Positions 21,201 through 34,223 are shown, counted from the stretch's first letter. The stretch is DNA of 64,000 nucleotides from Brachynemurus nebulosus (GCA_035578155.1 JAPWDM010000004.1:33745887-33809886), one strand, 5' to 3'. Notes: generated by a model not told the origin, from the letters alone. Program-made: numbers and translations.

Positions 21201-23159
21201 ATGGAGTCAAACATGGATCGTGTATATGCTGCAGAAAAGATTATGAAGAAAAGGAGGAGACGGGTAAGTGAAATCCACACATACATTCATTATTATTACT
21301 GATTGCCAACTTCAAACCATGTAATGACCTCTTTGCAAATTTCAGTATTTTTTTTAATTTGAAATAATATTTAGTCAGTTGACATTTTTTGCTTTTGTTC
21401 GTAAAAAAGAATGATGTGTTAACCTATAAAATTTATGTCAAAAATAGGATTTCATTTTACAATTAAAATATCACTAACGAAAATTTTAGGAAATTTAAAT
21501 TTATTTTGAATTTTTTAACAATTAATGATTTCTTTAAATTAAATAAGAAGTTCAGAAATTTTAAAATTCAATATATTCTAAAAACAAAAAATTATTCCCT
21601 CATTTGTTATCTTTCCTTCATTTATTTCGAAAATAATTTCTAAAAAAATTTGTTCCTCATTTGTTTTACAAAAAAACAATAAGTAGTAGTTAAATTATAA
21701 TTTGTAGTCGTAATTCTGAGATTTAGGTATTTTAAAAAAATTTAATCAAGAAAAAAAACCGTTATGTACATTTTCTTTTTTTTTTTTCAAATTTAAATAT
21801 TTTTATCTGCTGTATCTGCACATTTTTTTTATAATATACTATACATTTCATTGATAAAAATTGCTTTGCTAAAAATATAATTATGTAGCCTTGAAATTAT
21901 CTGGCGTCTAAAGTACTTTTTCAATTTTATATTTTTAGGGGAAAGTGGAGTACTATGTAAAATGGAAAGGTTGGAGTTATCGGCATAGTACATGGGAACC
22001 CGAGGAGAATATATTAGATTTACGTTTAATAGAATCGTATGAACAAAAACATGAGAAATCTGAAAGTACTCCTGGTAAACGTGGTCCGAAACGAAGGGAA
22101 CGACCACCCGTTCAAGTAGATGTGGAAGATCGTGGTACAGAAGATTCGTCTCAGGATGAACCTATATCTAGGAGTAGCAATTTAACGCAATTAGAATCAC
22201 CAACTAGATCTGAGGAGGAAAACACTCGACAAAAATCCAATGAGGAAACAACACAAAAGGCATCGGAATCAACTATTCCGTTAGCGCAAACTGATGAAAA
22301 TAGTAATAGTAGTAGTGAAGACGACCAACCAATTATACGACCTGAACCGGTCGGTACAAAACGTAAAGCAGAAGTATTATCTAAGGAGTCAGGGAAAATT
22401 GGTGTTACAATAACCACCAGCAGTACTCCCAGTACTCCACCACCAAATAAAATACCTCGATTATTACCAGTCAAATCACCCACATCGCCTACATTTAATC
22501 AGCGAGTGAACGGACGTCGCGCATCGTCGTCCAGTTCTCAATCCACTGAGCCCACGGAAGAAGCTAGTGAAGCCATAGTACCTGCTGCGTCTCCGCCAGC
22601 TGTTCTCACAGCTACAACTCCGCGTTCAAATAGTGATAAACGACCGGCAAGTTCGCCAGCAGCTTTACCTTTACCGTCAGCGACCAAACCTGATTCCGAG
22701 TCGCCACCTCTGTCACAACAGACGAATTTGCCGAAGAGTCCCGTGTCCGGTGAAACACCGGATAATGCGAAATCTAGATTAACGGAACAAACAAATGGAA
22801 CTATTGAAGAGACAACGGTGGAAAGTGCAAACAGTGCTCTGAATAGTAGACTAACAACTACCGCCAGTGATAAGCCTTCTGTAAATGGACACGTAGTGGT
22901 TTGTAATAATAACAATAATAATAATAATAATACAAGTACTGTTGTTAGTGAGGACAAGGATCCACCAAGTCCAGTGATTGTTAATCAGGTATTAACAAGT
23001 CCTGGCTCAGACTACTGGCTTGCTCGAAATCCAGTAGCGGATCAGGTATTTATAACTGACGTGACTGTTAATACGGAAACAGTTACAATTCGGGAATGTA
23101 AAACGGAGAAGGGGTTTTTTCGTGACCGTTCTGAATTAACAAAAAACAGTGATATATGA
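21201..23159 (+). CDS. Pc: Polycomb, chromodomain protein of PRC1 (two exons)
   Basis: Polycomb is the subunit of nuclear PRC1 that reads trimethylated H3K27 and maintains gene silencing. Exon 1 is 21201-21263 ([21 protein letters not shown]) and ends at CGG|GTAAGT. Exon 2 is 21939-23159 and opens after TTTTTAG. The join is in phase 0 and gives 427 residues, near the size of fly Polycomb. The chromodomain spans about residues 7-55. Its aromatic cage is Y9, W30 and W33, with the same spacing as in fly Pc, and WEPEENILD follows. The middle is a low-complexity S/T/P/E linker with an Asn run (344-352). The C-terminal box (about 379-415: [20 protein letters not shown], then [16 protein letters not shown]) is the RING-binding Pc box and separates this from HP1. 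The start ATG has A at -3 and G at +4 and is the only ATG in that frame before the domain. A weak ATTAAA lies at 23452. Confidence 0.95.
21264..21938 (+). other. Pc: Polycomb intron 1
   Basis: A 675-bp AT-rich intron begins GTAAGT and ends in a T-rich tract and TTTTTAG. It splits the chromodomain just before [11 protein letters not shown]. Confidence 0.9.
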
Positions 23160-25322
23160 CATTTTTTTACAAATTAAATTTGTATATTTAAAAAGTTTAT
23201 ATTTTTAAGTTACTACTTGCATTATTGAATTATTAACTAATTGCATAAAAATATGAAGGATAATTATATCCTTTGAACTTTTTGTTGTTAAAAGCTTTAC
23301 AAAACTACAAGCTTAATGTAGTAGACAGTAATTACAAGTTATACAATAGAACTATCTGAAATAATTTTAAATTGTTAACATCAAATTCAGTTTCACAATA
23401 CAAATAACACATATTGACTTGTATAAAGGAATTTTTCAATTGGATTCTTTTATTAAAATGTAGCACAGGTGTTTAGAAAGTTCTGGAATCACTCTGAGAA
23501 CATCGTTTTAAATTTTTGTAAATTTTTCGAATAACTAATTTACTATTAAAAAAACTCACATGTGTTCTGTTTTAGAAATTTATTTTTTTAATTCTTTATA
23601 TTCAGTACTGTGAATTTTTTAGTTGTATTTTCGAAAGTAATGTGGGATTACCCAATCGGATACCGACTCTCAAAATCGTACGTGTGTTCCGAATTCCGAT
23701 CCGATTATCGGATGAGTGCCCATTGCACGTATGTGTTTGATAACGCGAAATTGTATCAGATACCAACTGTCAGAATTTAAATCGTATGTTCGCGGTAGTT
23801 TCCGATCTAATAATCGGCCGGACTTACATTGAACGTGTATGATTAGCTTATATAGTAGAATTTATATAAACTGAAAATGATTCATTCAATAAGAATACAC
23901 GTAAGTTTATGTATCAGACACGCTTATAATATAGCTGTCTCTCACAAGATCTACGATATTGAAAAAGGATAGTAGAAAATATAACTTTTATATGTGACAA
24001 AATTTCATTTTTACATTCTTAAAGTGTGAATCATTTTCATTTAATATAAATTTGCCTATATGTAAATTTTTTATTCATAAAAGTGATTCCAAACTTTTTA
24101 ACACATTTAAAATTTGATTTCCACAAATAATATAAATTTTACTAGAAGTCATTTTAATCAGAATTGAAGTCAACACATAATAGGTTTTAGAAACGCATTC
24201 TAGTATTTTAGTACCCACAATTTCAAATAATGAAAATTTTTAATTTCTTTTTTAAAATTTGGTTGTAGTTGTCAATTTTCGAAAAATTATTAATCTTTAC
24301 CAATTTTAAGAGAGGAAAACTAGTCAAAAAATTACATAATTAGGAAGTTTGATTCGAAGTGTGAACTGAAATTTCACAAAAAAATTTTAATTTTGGCAAC
24401 TGTAACCTTTTACTAAGTTCTGAAAAATGTTGTAATTTTAATAATTTTGTAACAGGGGCTATGTCTTAAATCTAAATGATAGTGCGAGAAATTTTTTAAA
24501 AAGGTAAATCGATTATTTTTACTGCTTTTATTTGTGTACAAAATACAAATATGTTGATAACTTCAAGAAGGTGTATACATTACACAGAAGGGAAAGCACC
24601 TTCAGTATTTATACTATTTTTTTTTCTATTTAATAAGTATTTTTTTACTTTGTACATTGTCACATAGTTTCTCTTAACTGGCTTTTTTTAAGGTTAATGT
24701 AAAAATGACAAGATTTTTAAAGGTAACAGGGTAATTTTGAAGTTTTTTTTTTCTTTTTTTTTTTTAATTTAATGTATGTAATTGAATTAATTTTGATTGG
24801 TGCTATTTCTTCTGAAAATTATTATGGATTCTTGTAAATTATATTTTATAAATATGCAGAAAAATCGAAATAGCCATAAAATTGTCTTTAACAGTTTTTC
24901 ACCCATTTCAATTTCACCTTGTATATTAAAATTTTTTATATACATGGTGAAAGTTTATGTTTTCGCAAATAATTACGTATTTTTTACTTATTGTTAGCAT
25001 TAAGTTTCTTTTTTTTTTTCTTTTAGGTAACCGTACTGCTTACTTTTGTTTCAGTAATTTACAGAAATTTAAGAAGCTTATTTCATCACCTCTTAATTTG
25101 TATGTGTATTTAGCGTTTAATAACGTATATGCAATTTAAGCAATGTGATTGAGCAATTAAAATAATAAGGTGTTCTGATATTCCAAATAATTAAAATTTT
25201 AATAAAATTGTAGATTTTACGAGCACAGGACAATTGCATTCGGCAGTCGGATATTTGTATTTCGTAAAATTTTTACTCACCTTAAAAATAGACATTTGCG
25301 TCCAAAAAGCTGCAGGTAGACG
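23160..25322. other. Polycomb 3' flank, no further gene
   Basis: AT-rich DNA that probably includes the 3' UTR. Open frames at 24797-25139 are short, overlapping and without domains. Confidence 0.5.
23659..23858. repeat. 100-bp direct repeat, two diverged units
   Basis: Units start at 23659 (GATACCGACTCTCA) and 23759 (GATACCAACTGTCA). Both contain a TCCGATC..ATTATCGG or TCCGATC..ATAATCGG block and end near ACGTATGTGTTTGAT or ACGTGTATGATTAG. More GC-rich than the surroundings. Confidence 0.6.
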
Positions 25323-25559
25323 AACAATGTTTATGTTCGTGAGAAAACTTGTTGTAACAAAGCTTACACCGTTACGAATCAGAGGTCTCTGATTAAAAAA
25401 AAATAATACTCGTTAGATATTAAAACTATGGGTTTCTAATTTATTCTTTATTCTATAATTTTTGAATCGCGCGTTAACTTTTCTGTGTCAGAGCCTTTTG
25501 GTTCGTAATGGTACAAAATGTTTTGTAACAAAATTTTCTCACGAACACAAACAGTGTTT
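25323..25559. mobile_element. Palindromic MITE, 237 bp
   Basis: Inverted arms of about 65 bases begin AACAATGTTTATGTTCGTGA and, complemented, AACACTGTTTGTGTTCGTGA. Both include GAGAAAA, TGTAACAAA or its variant, and TTACGAA. Confidence 0.65.
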
Positions 25560-25729
25560 TAACTTTTTATTTAACAATAAATTAAATTTAAAAAAAATTA
25601 AAGATGTTAACTAAGGCAGCAAGATTAAATTTTTACAACAAAAATAATGACGTCAGTCAGTACATAACAGTCACCTACATGATCAGTATTTCTGGTATTT
25701 CCCTTTGCTCGAATTTTACAGTATATTGT

Positions 25730-25815
25730 AACCCGTGACTATTTTTATCGTGGGTATTTAGTCATAAAATAACGCGATATGGGTATTTAGTCATAAAATA
25801 ATGCGACTAAAACGG
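25730..25815. repeat. Short direct repeat GGGTATTTAGTCATAAAATAA
   Basis: Two adjacent units (about 25754 and 25783) share GGTATTTAGTCATAAAATAA, each followed by CGCGA or TGCGA. Confidence 0.7.
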
Positions 25816-25902
25816 ATTATAAATGTATAGCATTTTTTTACATGCCAATTTTAAAAACAAAGAAATTTTTGTTAGTGCAAATGTTCATCACTAAATTGGG
25901 GA

Positions 25903-26077
25903 GACTATGATTTCCTAGACGTCACTATTGAGTGTTGATTCTGGGAAAACCAACTAAAATATGCTTTTAAAATTTCTGCGCTCGATATCTTGAATATTTT
26001 GACAGTTTTAGTCATGTTTATTTTGACCAATTTCACCGGAATATACACTCTTATCATGGCATCCAGGAATCATAGTC
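25903..26077. mobile_element. Short inverted-repeat MITE, 175 bp
   Basis: It opens GACTATGATTTCCTAGACG and closes with CATCCAGGAATCATAGTC, its near complement. Confidence 0.5.
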
Positions 26078-26319
26078 GTGCCATTTCAAATTTGTTATCA
26101 ACGTATTTTAAAAAATACTAAATATAAAATCAGCGCCATATTGTTTAAACGTCATTTTCACTTAGTGAGGTTAGGTTTTTCGATAGAACATATTTTGACA
26201 GTTTTAGTATACAAGAATTTTCGACTATTTTCGAAGATTTTATTTGATAAAAATGTTAAATTAGATTTTTGTAAGAACATTTGTACGAAAGGAGAGAATG
26301 AAGAGAGTAAATTTTGATA

Positions 26320-27300
26320 ATTTTATATATTTTTGTATTGAAAATGTCATCAATTAAGTATTATTTGTAATTTTTAGATACTGCTATGTTTATTGATAAG
26401 ATCTTGTTAAAAAGGGAACAAACTGTATAATGTCAGCGAGAAATCTATTCTTGTATTTTATTTTTTAATTTATTTTAAAATATTTATTAAAAATTCTGAT
26501 AAGTATTGATTCGATATTATTCAGTTTGTTTTCATTATTAAAAAAAAAAAAAAAAAAATTGTGCATTGATAAATATCTGAATAGCGGAAATTAAATGATC
26601 GGTATCAACAAATTGAAATTTAAATTGATGTGAGTTAGTTGAACTATCTCGATTATTTTATACAGTTGGACAAATAATTGAGTCAATTGTTATTTAAAAT
26701 AGTCCCATCCTTAATTAAATAACTTTTAAGCACGAAAATGTATTAATCAAACCGGGATTTAGTATGCCTCAATCAGAAATGTGAGTTTTCGTAAATTGGA
26801 AGTTGTATTACTGCGGTTTACATCCGAGAAAAAATATAGATTACACAGAAAAATAATTTTTTCCAAATAAAAATTATTATGAGGCGTAGGGAGTTAGTTC
26901 TGACTGGATATGACTGTGACAGTATAATAAATAAATTAATGCAGAAGTGACTTCTTTCACTATCGCTTGATTTTATGTAGTCGTGACAACATCACTAAAC
27001 CCTGTCATGGTATATACAAATATTACTATCGTCACCACGCTACTTTCAAATTGTCCAGTAGAACAATAAAATTTAATAATGACTGAAAATTTTTATATTT
27101 TCTCATTTTTGGAAAAGTATCAACATTTAACATTTTTATAGAAATAATATAATGTGATTTTCATTGTCTATATAGTTGCATGCACGCGCTCGTGTTGATT
27201 ATGTAATCATGAAACCAATGCAACTAAAATAAACAAAAAGATGCAGACTAGTACAATGAAGAATATACGTAGCACAGTCATAGACAGTCGTAGCATACCG
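26320..27300. other. Intergenic DNA, no gene seen
   Basis: AT-rich sequence with no open frame or terminal repeat that can be supported. Confidence 0.4.
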
Positions 27301-27332
27301 TAGTTGTATATTATGTATGGGTTGGTTTACAG

Positions 27333-28010
27333 CAGGGGTGGCCAGCCCACGGGTCGCATGCGGCCTTGAACTTTTTTTGCCCCACGAAATTCATTACACT
27401 TATACAAAATAATTTATATTTTATACTTTATAATGGGGAAAGTAGTAAAAACCAATCTTTCTAAAAAAAAAAAAAAAAAAAACAATATATGGGAACACAC
27501 GATTTTATATGTAGTACAGGAGGTACTGGCGTATGAGTACCGAAAACTATTCCACCTCAATTTTTTTTATGCGATCCTGTTGACATTGCCCTACTGATGA
27601 TATAAATGCATGTTGCCAGGGGGCAACCCGGGGCCATATTGTTTAAACCGAATTTTTTTATACAATTGCAAGGAATTGTTATTTTTCAACCGGACAATTT
27701 TTTTATATTCTTTATTGAAATACAAATAAAAAAGGTCCTATGACTTTTTACGATAAAGTTAATAGTTTTCGAGATATGAATTTTTAAAGGGTCGAAAAAT
27801 CTCAAATTTGGGTACTTTTGACATTTTTTTTTAATTTTTTATAACTACAATAGTTAATAATATCCTTAATAGAGATTTTAAAAAAATTGTTGTTTATACC
27901 TGTTTTTTAATCGGTACTCATGCGCCAGTACCTCCTGTACTAATGCGGCCCGCGGAGATATGATGCGCTTCCAAAACGGCCCACAAGATTATTTGGTTTG
28001 GCCACTCTTC
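27333..28010. mobile_element. hAT-like element with a nested MITE
   Basis: The ends are CAGGGGTGGCCAGCCC and, complemented, GAAGAGTGGCCAAACC. GC-rich subterminal blocks (GCATGCGGCC, GCGGCCCGCGG) are typical of hAT families whose ends read CAGGGGTG. The flanking 8-mers GTTTACAG and ATCTACAG match at six of eight positions, consistent with an old target duplication. A 427-bp MITE is inserted at 27514-27940. No transposase frame remains. Confidence 0.65.
27514..27940. mobile_element. TA-flanked MITE nested in the hAT-like element
   Basis: Inverted ends GTACAGGAGGTACTGGCG and complement continue as GTATGAGTACCG or GCATGAGTACCG. TA flanks both ends (27512-27513, 27941-27942). Confidence 0.8.
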
Positions 28011-28549
28011 ATCTACAGAATACATACACGATTAAAGTTTTAATTTTTTTTTTTTGAAAATGAGTACCACACAGAACACACCAAACTCACAAAGACATTT
28101 GAAAACTAACCTCAATCGTTCAAACTTGCAGATCATGCGCGATCAGACTTACTTGCGCATATGAAAATAGTGAACCATGCGTCAAGGCATGCAACTGTGC
28201 AAGCATTGAAAACACCCATTCTTCATATGGTCCTCAGCAACTTCGAATTTCTGCCAATAGAGGTGCGTGCGTAATTTTATCACAATTGTTGTTTACGTGT
28301 AAACATATATTGTCATATGCTATCATTGTGTAAACAGGCTTTAACAGAAGTTTTTTGCGGTAAAAATTACGGCACCTGGCAGTTACTTTCACTCAAAGGT
28401 CTACTTACTATAGCACTCCTCATCCAACTCAAATGTTTGTAAATCTAAACATTTACATTGTATTTGTATGTATTTCAGAGCTCACATCAATTTAACAAAA
28501 AAAATCATACAGTCGGTTTTCTCTTTAGCTGAAGTGCAAAAATAATCTG

Positions 28550-28842
28550 GGATAATACAGCGCCACTGTTTGTTTGAGGTGACATTTCATGGTGTTCAAG
28601 TGCAGGGAAGTTAATAGGTTATGAGAACGTAAACAAAAAGTAATTGTCTGATTTATTGCATTGTTTGATTATTATTTTTATTAAAATTTGATAAACTAAA
28701 CTACGGAGTACTAAATATAAAAAATTTAAGAATTTATAGTGCGTGACAGTTGATAGATAACTTAACCTCAGTGCTTACTTCAGTTCCTCAAGCCTGCGCG
28801 TCATTAATTGTCACCTCAATCAAAAGTAGTGCTGTATTATCC
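28550..28842. mobile_element. Inverted-repeat MITE, about 293 bp
   Basis: Arms of about 38 bases begin GGATAATACAGCGCCACTG and, complemented, GGATAATACAGCACTACTT. Both contain GAGGTGACA. Confidence 0.7.
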
Positions 28843-29017
28843 TCATTAAATTAAACCCTACTTAACAGTAACATTAAAATTCATAATTTAAAAATAAAAT
28901 TAGGATATACATCCAGCATGTTAATAAAATAGAATTCTGAAGAAATCATTTAAGGCTGAGAGGGAATTCGTTGTAACTAAATCCAATTAAAAAACAAATG
29001 ATTCGACTTGTTTTAAA

Positions 29018-29489
29018 GAGTGTATTCGTTACCCTCATCACTTACTTCTAAATGATGTAAGCACATGCGCACACTAATTAAAAACTGCGCGGGAATTGAC
29101 ATTATTAATTCCCGCCAATTCTCACGCAGTTTTTAATTAGTGTGTGCATGTGCCTACATCATTTAGAAGTAATGGGTCATACACAATCAATGAAATAAGG
29201 AATAAGAAGTATGCCATCTAGTGACGTTGAATGGAACTGCCCAAAGGTATAAGTATTTAGGTATTTTTGAACATCAAAATTCATGAAAAAATAATGTTCG
29301 TGATGGTTCGTGATGACTTTTTTTGTCACTAAAGTGAAAAAAATCACGAATTTTGACGTACAAAAGAACCTACATATTTATATCTATGAGCAGTTACGTT
29401 CCACTCAACGTCACTAGATGGCATACTTCTTATTCCTTATTTCATTGATTGTGTAGACACCCTAAGTGATGAGGGCAACGAATACACTC
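29018..29489. mobile_element. Three-part set of nested palindromes
   Basis: The outer arms GAGTGTATTCGTTACCCTCA and complement lie at 29018 and 29489. Between them are two complete hairpins: 29044-29170 (arms with GCACATGCGCACACTAATTA) and 29180-29455 (arms with AAGTATGCCATCTAGTGACG). The first hairpin has a diverged relative at 30333-30455. Confidence 0.7.
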
Positions 29490-30332
29490 AATGTTGTAAA
29501 TAGAAGACACTGAAGTGACGCATGTGTATTGGATCATTTGTATTTTGACATAACTTTGATTAATTTTTTTGTTACAATTTTTTTTTGTCTTTAAGAGAAC
29601 TGAATTACAATTTTTTGTTTATTTATAAGAGAGGAATATATATTTTAATTTAATGTTGTTGCACTGATACAGAAACAATTTTTCGAGTGAAATAAAAACA
29701 GTAATTATATTTGATTAAGTTTTTCCTTTAATGTTAAATAGATGATACGGTTCATAGTGAATAATCACTGTTTATTAATTGTAATTAACAATAGATCTTA
29801 GTATTTCAAACTATCCACTCCTTTTAAGAAGATTAACAATCATTTTTGTCATTTAATTAAGGTTTTAGTAACACATTAGCCATTTTAATAGAATTCAAGG
29901 GATAAATACAAAATTATTTCGATAATTGCTGTAATCAAAATAATTTTGTTTTATAGGTGAAATAATAATAAACCATTCTAATCATTGGTATCTTATTGAT
30001 GTAATAGAATATATATAATTGAGTTGATTTCAGTAGATTCTTGGCTTCAGTTGTTGCAAAGTTGAGATTTTTGTCATAGATAGCAGAATTTTGCCTTAAT
30101 ATCGTATTTGACTAAAATGAAGTTTTTTTCTGAGTGCCTATTTTTTCATATTGGTTAATTGATTTTACTTTTAAATTTTCAATAAAATTTGCAAAATTTT
30201 TTGTAAATTTGGTTACTGAACTCAATTTTTTGGTAATTTCAAAAAGAACTCTGTTTAGTTTTAATTGAAAAAATTGTCACGAAAGATGATTAGTTATAAT
30301 GACGTCACAATAGCTATCATCGTTGCTTTCAT

Positions 30333-30455
30333 CACTTTTAAATGATGTATGCACTTGCGCACACTAATTCAAAACTGCATGAGAATTGGCGTGAATTAGC
30401 TTGGTGAATTTTTACGCAGTTTTAAATTAGTTTGCATATGTGTCTACCTACAATT
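30333..30455. mobile_element. Hairpin MITE related to 29044-29170
   Basis: AAATGATGTATGCACTTGCG and CACACTAATTCAAAACTGCA match the left arm of the earlier hairpin. The right arm is more diverged. Confidence 0.6.
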
Positions 30456-30791
30456 TGAAAACAAACAAACGTTAATGTCAATCATTATAATCTCAAAACT
30501 TTGATGATACTTATAACATGTTGAAGGAGAAGTGAGTATTTATATAAACTCTGGTCATTATTGTTATTGTATATTTACTATTCAGATTAATAGAAATATT
30601 GAAAGTAAAACAATTTCGCTTCATCGATGAAAATTATCAAAATCGATGTTCCTTTACAAATTGTGACGTCATTTTGAAATACATAGTGGTGCGTTTTTAA
30701 TAATTTAAATCTTGAAAATGAAGGATTTTTAAAATAAAATGACTAAATAATTGCTAAATATTTTTACGCTCTATCGTTAAAATCAGACATA

Positions 30792-31331
30792 CAGCTGAAC
30801 CTTTTTTGGGCGGTTTTTTTTTTGTGCGATTTTTTTATGCGGTTTGTAAAAAATGACCATTAAATGCATAATATGAATCAAAATCAAGAGACAGTAAGAA
30901 AGCTAAACATTTACTATAATAACTCTTTGATAAAAATACTTTTTAACGGCTTTTAAGCATTTAATCAATACATTGCATAAGAACATAAGTTATTGCATCA
31001 TTTAATTTTTTTACAGATGTATTTTTCAAAATTTTCGTAATATTATAAAAATGAAATAAAATGTTCCTACGTTATCTTGTTTAATATTAAGGCTTTATCT
31101 TGTTTAAAAAAGCAACTTCTATTAAAATTGTGAGGTTTTGAGCGTTTTGAGTTATGTATTTTCGACGAAACTGTTTTATGCGGTCCCGATCCACCGCATA
31201 AAAAAAGTTTTTTTTTACAGTCTGGACCGAACTAATCTTTTTATAGCTATTTATGATATTTTTGAATATTTTTTTTTTGTGCGATTTTTTTTATGCGGTC
31301 CCTATCACCGTATAAAAAAAAAATTTAGCTG
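30792..31331 (+). mobile_element. pogo-like MITE, copy 3
   Basis: It begins CAGCTGAACCTTTTTTGGGC after TA (30790-30791) and ends with TTTAGCTG before TA (31332-31333). It is collinear with 5532-6093 read in reverse. The phrase TTTATAGCTATTTATGATAT is common to both. Confidence 0.75.
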
Positions 31332-31339
31332 TATTTAAT

Positions 31340-32800
31340 GATTTTAAAATCATTTTTTTTAAAGATATAATAATGCGTTTATTATTCGATTTTGAGACTA
31401 CTCGTCAATAACAGAGGCCAACCACGTCATTATTTTTTGCACTTGACACAATTTTACAATTACACTTAATTATGATGTGAGTGGAGAATGACGAAATTGA
31501 TGTTCGGAAGATCTGCATCCTTAGCCTTTTTCGCAGAGAAACTATGCCCATATTCATATTGATTTATAAAAAGACGCTGCAGAAAACTTACATGAGCATG
31601 CTAACGATGCTAATTGTGGGATTTTAATTCTCTATCAATCCTAGTACCAATGACTAACGCGTTGGCCACTTGGTTAGTCTTTTATGATTTTTAATATGTT
31701 CAAGGACTTCAAATTCTATCCTACATTGTGAAGATCAAAATCGTATTTTAAAGTTACTTGTATCTGATGGTAAAGATGAATATCTTTTAGATTTAAATTA
31801 TTATATAAACTGAATATTGAACAAAGTCAGAGAGGATACGGGAAGACCCTTTTCTGTGATTTACTATTGTTAAACGTCATTACAGAAGCCTTAGAATGTT
31901 TTGAGATTTGGATCATTTTTAAAGTGAATTCATAATTCGTATCTGATCATCTGAATTTTATAATTTGGCATAATGTGTTACTAAAAGAAGACCGGGTATT
32001 TTTATAAAAATAGACAATTTTAGACTGTTAATAAAGAAAATTTCTTATGCACAGAAAGAAGCCAAAACTGATAAAACAATGTGATTGTTAACTTTTTTTT
32101 ATTTCTTTGTTAACTTGTTAAAAACATAACTTTCTGTTTTTCTATAGGTACAAAGTAGAAAAAAGACTTATAAGTTACAATTTACAATATTCTATATACT
32201 TGTGAATAATTCTTACTTTGCATTTTAAGTGATATTACTGTATATATGTATAAATAAAAGTTTTGTAAAATAAAAATTAGAAAGTAGAATAAATAAATTT
32301 TATTTTGTAGTAATTTTGTTGTTATAGTATTTTCATTTATATTATTTGGAGTTTCGCTCCAAACGCAGGACAGAGCTCATAAAGAAAGGTTCCCAACTGT
32401 CAATTCGCAATTTTGATAAAACTTGGTATACATGTAGTACAAGCAAAAATAACACCCGTATTTTCTTTTATCTGCCACAGTAGCCATTTAAGGGGTGAAA
32501 TATCCCCTCAAAGTTAGGGTGAAATTTCAATATTGTTTGATTACTTGAAAACGATGATAGATAGAGACACAACGCTTTATTTTTAAAGAACTTTCTAATG
32601 ATGTATATAAATTCACGGTCGGATCTACTGGAGGGACTGTTCAAGTAAAATTTAGGGTAAATTTTGAAATACGGTGGATATGCTTCGGTATATTAAAATT
32701 TGAATTGCACATATGAAAAATACTAGTTTACCTGTTTTTGCTCAAGGTTGTAATTTAAAGCGTTAAGGTCTTAAAACTGGACAGCTAATTTGAGGTACGA
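31340..32800. other. Intergenic DNA, no gene seen
   Basis: AT-rich. Around 32450-32520 a GGGGTGAAATATCCCCTCAA block resembles the unit core of the 8101-9600 foldback element. Confidence 0.4.
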
Positions 32801-33337
32801 ATCCTAAGTTTTACACACAATCAATAGAATAATAATTTTTATAAGGTTTTCAGTAAGTGAATTGCCTTGTAATTAATACCTAACTGGCCAAAATACATGA
32901 ATAATAACGTTTAATAAGGTTTTAATATCTAGGTAGGTACTACTTTTATAAATTACAGATGATACTGTGTATCTGCTGTGTATGTTAATTTAACATCATC
33001 CTAAGAATTTTTAACACTTTTGAGACAAATACCTTGTTTTATTTTGGCGGTTGCCAGTTGTACCACTGTTATGTCTACATATACAGACTGGTCTAGGATT
33101 TTGTACCATAATTATGAAAGCTGATATAGTACTTTCAAAAATAAGGGAAGTATTTATATAGTTTTTTTTCAAAATTCACTAACAATTTCCAGATGCTTTT
33201 GAATACATAATGGATTCATAGTTTAGGGGAGTGTATATTTGACATTAGGATAATTTTTATGTTAACAATTATTACATCATTAACGGTTAAGTGATTGTTT
33301 TAGGTGGTACGTGTGTCATCTTGTTTTTCTCTTTTAA

Positions 33338-33647
33338 CTCTTTTAAACAAACCATATGGTAAAATTTTTTTGTCTCAAAATGCCGGCCTTATTACTGCCA
33401 AGTGATAAGTACAATAGATAAGGCTACAAAAAAAGAAAAAAATTAAAGATCCTAACATTAAAAAAGTGAACCCTAGGAATTTATAAAAAATAAATTATAC
33501 TAAACTATGTTGATAAAATTGAACATTATTTAGAATTATACCGTATTGTCATAGATGGCGGCACCTGTACCAGTGGATATGTACATATGACAGCATTTTG
33601 ACCGCCATATTGCAGGACGAGTTAACTCGTCTTAATCATTTAAAGAG
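33338..33647 (+). mobile_element. TTAA-flanked MITE, copy 1
   Basis: TTAA at 33334-33337 and 33648-33651. The ends are CTCTTTTAAACAAACC and, complemented, CTCTTTAAATGATTAAG. An internal ATGGCGGCACCTGTACCA block is shared with copy 2. TTAA duplication is the piggyBac-type signature. Confidence 0.8.
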
Positions 33648-33903
33648 TTAATTTACAATTATTTAAACAAAACTGTAAGATGATTTTCCATATTATTTCA
33701 CGTAAAAAAGGTACACTTGTTACATTTCGATAAATAGTGAACAATGATACAACTGGCAAGCGCCAAAAAAAAAACACGATACATATTTGTCTCAAAAGTG
33801 TTAAAAATTCTTAGGATGATGTTAAATTGACATACACAGTATCATCCGTATCATCTGTTAATTTATAAAAGTAGTACCTATCTAGATATTAAAACTTTAT
33901 TAA

Positions 33904-34223
33904 CTCTTTAAATGATTAAGCCGAGTTAACTCGTCCTACAATACGGTGACTCAAAATGCTGTGACATGTATATATTCATTGGTACAGGTGCCGCCATCTG
34001 TGACAGATTTTCCGAAATACGGTATAATTCTAAATAATGTTCTATTTTATCAACATAGTTTAGTATAATGTATATTTTGTAAATTCCTTGGATTCACTTT
34101 TTTGATGTGAATCTTTGTTTTTTTTTTTCTTTTTTTGTAACCTTATCTATTGTATTTATCACTGGCAGTAAAAAGTCCCGCATTTTGAGACAAAAAAAAT
34201 TCCATATGGTTTGTTTAAAAGAG
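33904..34223 (-). mobile_element. TTAA-flanked MITE, copy 2 (inverted)
   Basis: TTAA at 33900-33903 and 34224-34227. About 320 bp, similar to copy 1 over its whole length in the opposite orientation. Confidence 0.8.

Noticed and set aside
22151..22957. Minus-strand frames opposite Polycomb exon 2
   Set aside because: Shadows of the low-complexity Polycomb linker; leucine and valine runs mirror Asn and Ser/Thr codons.
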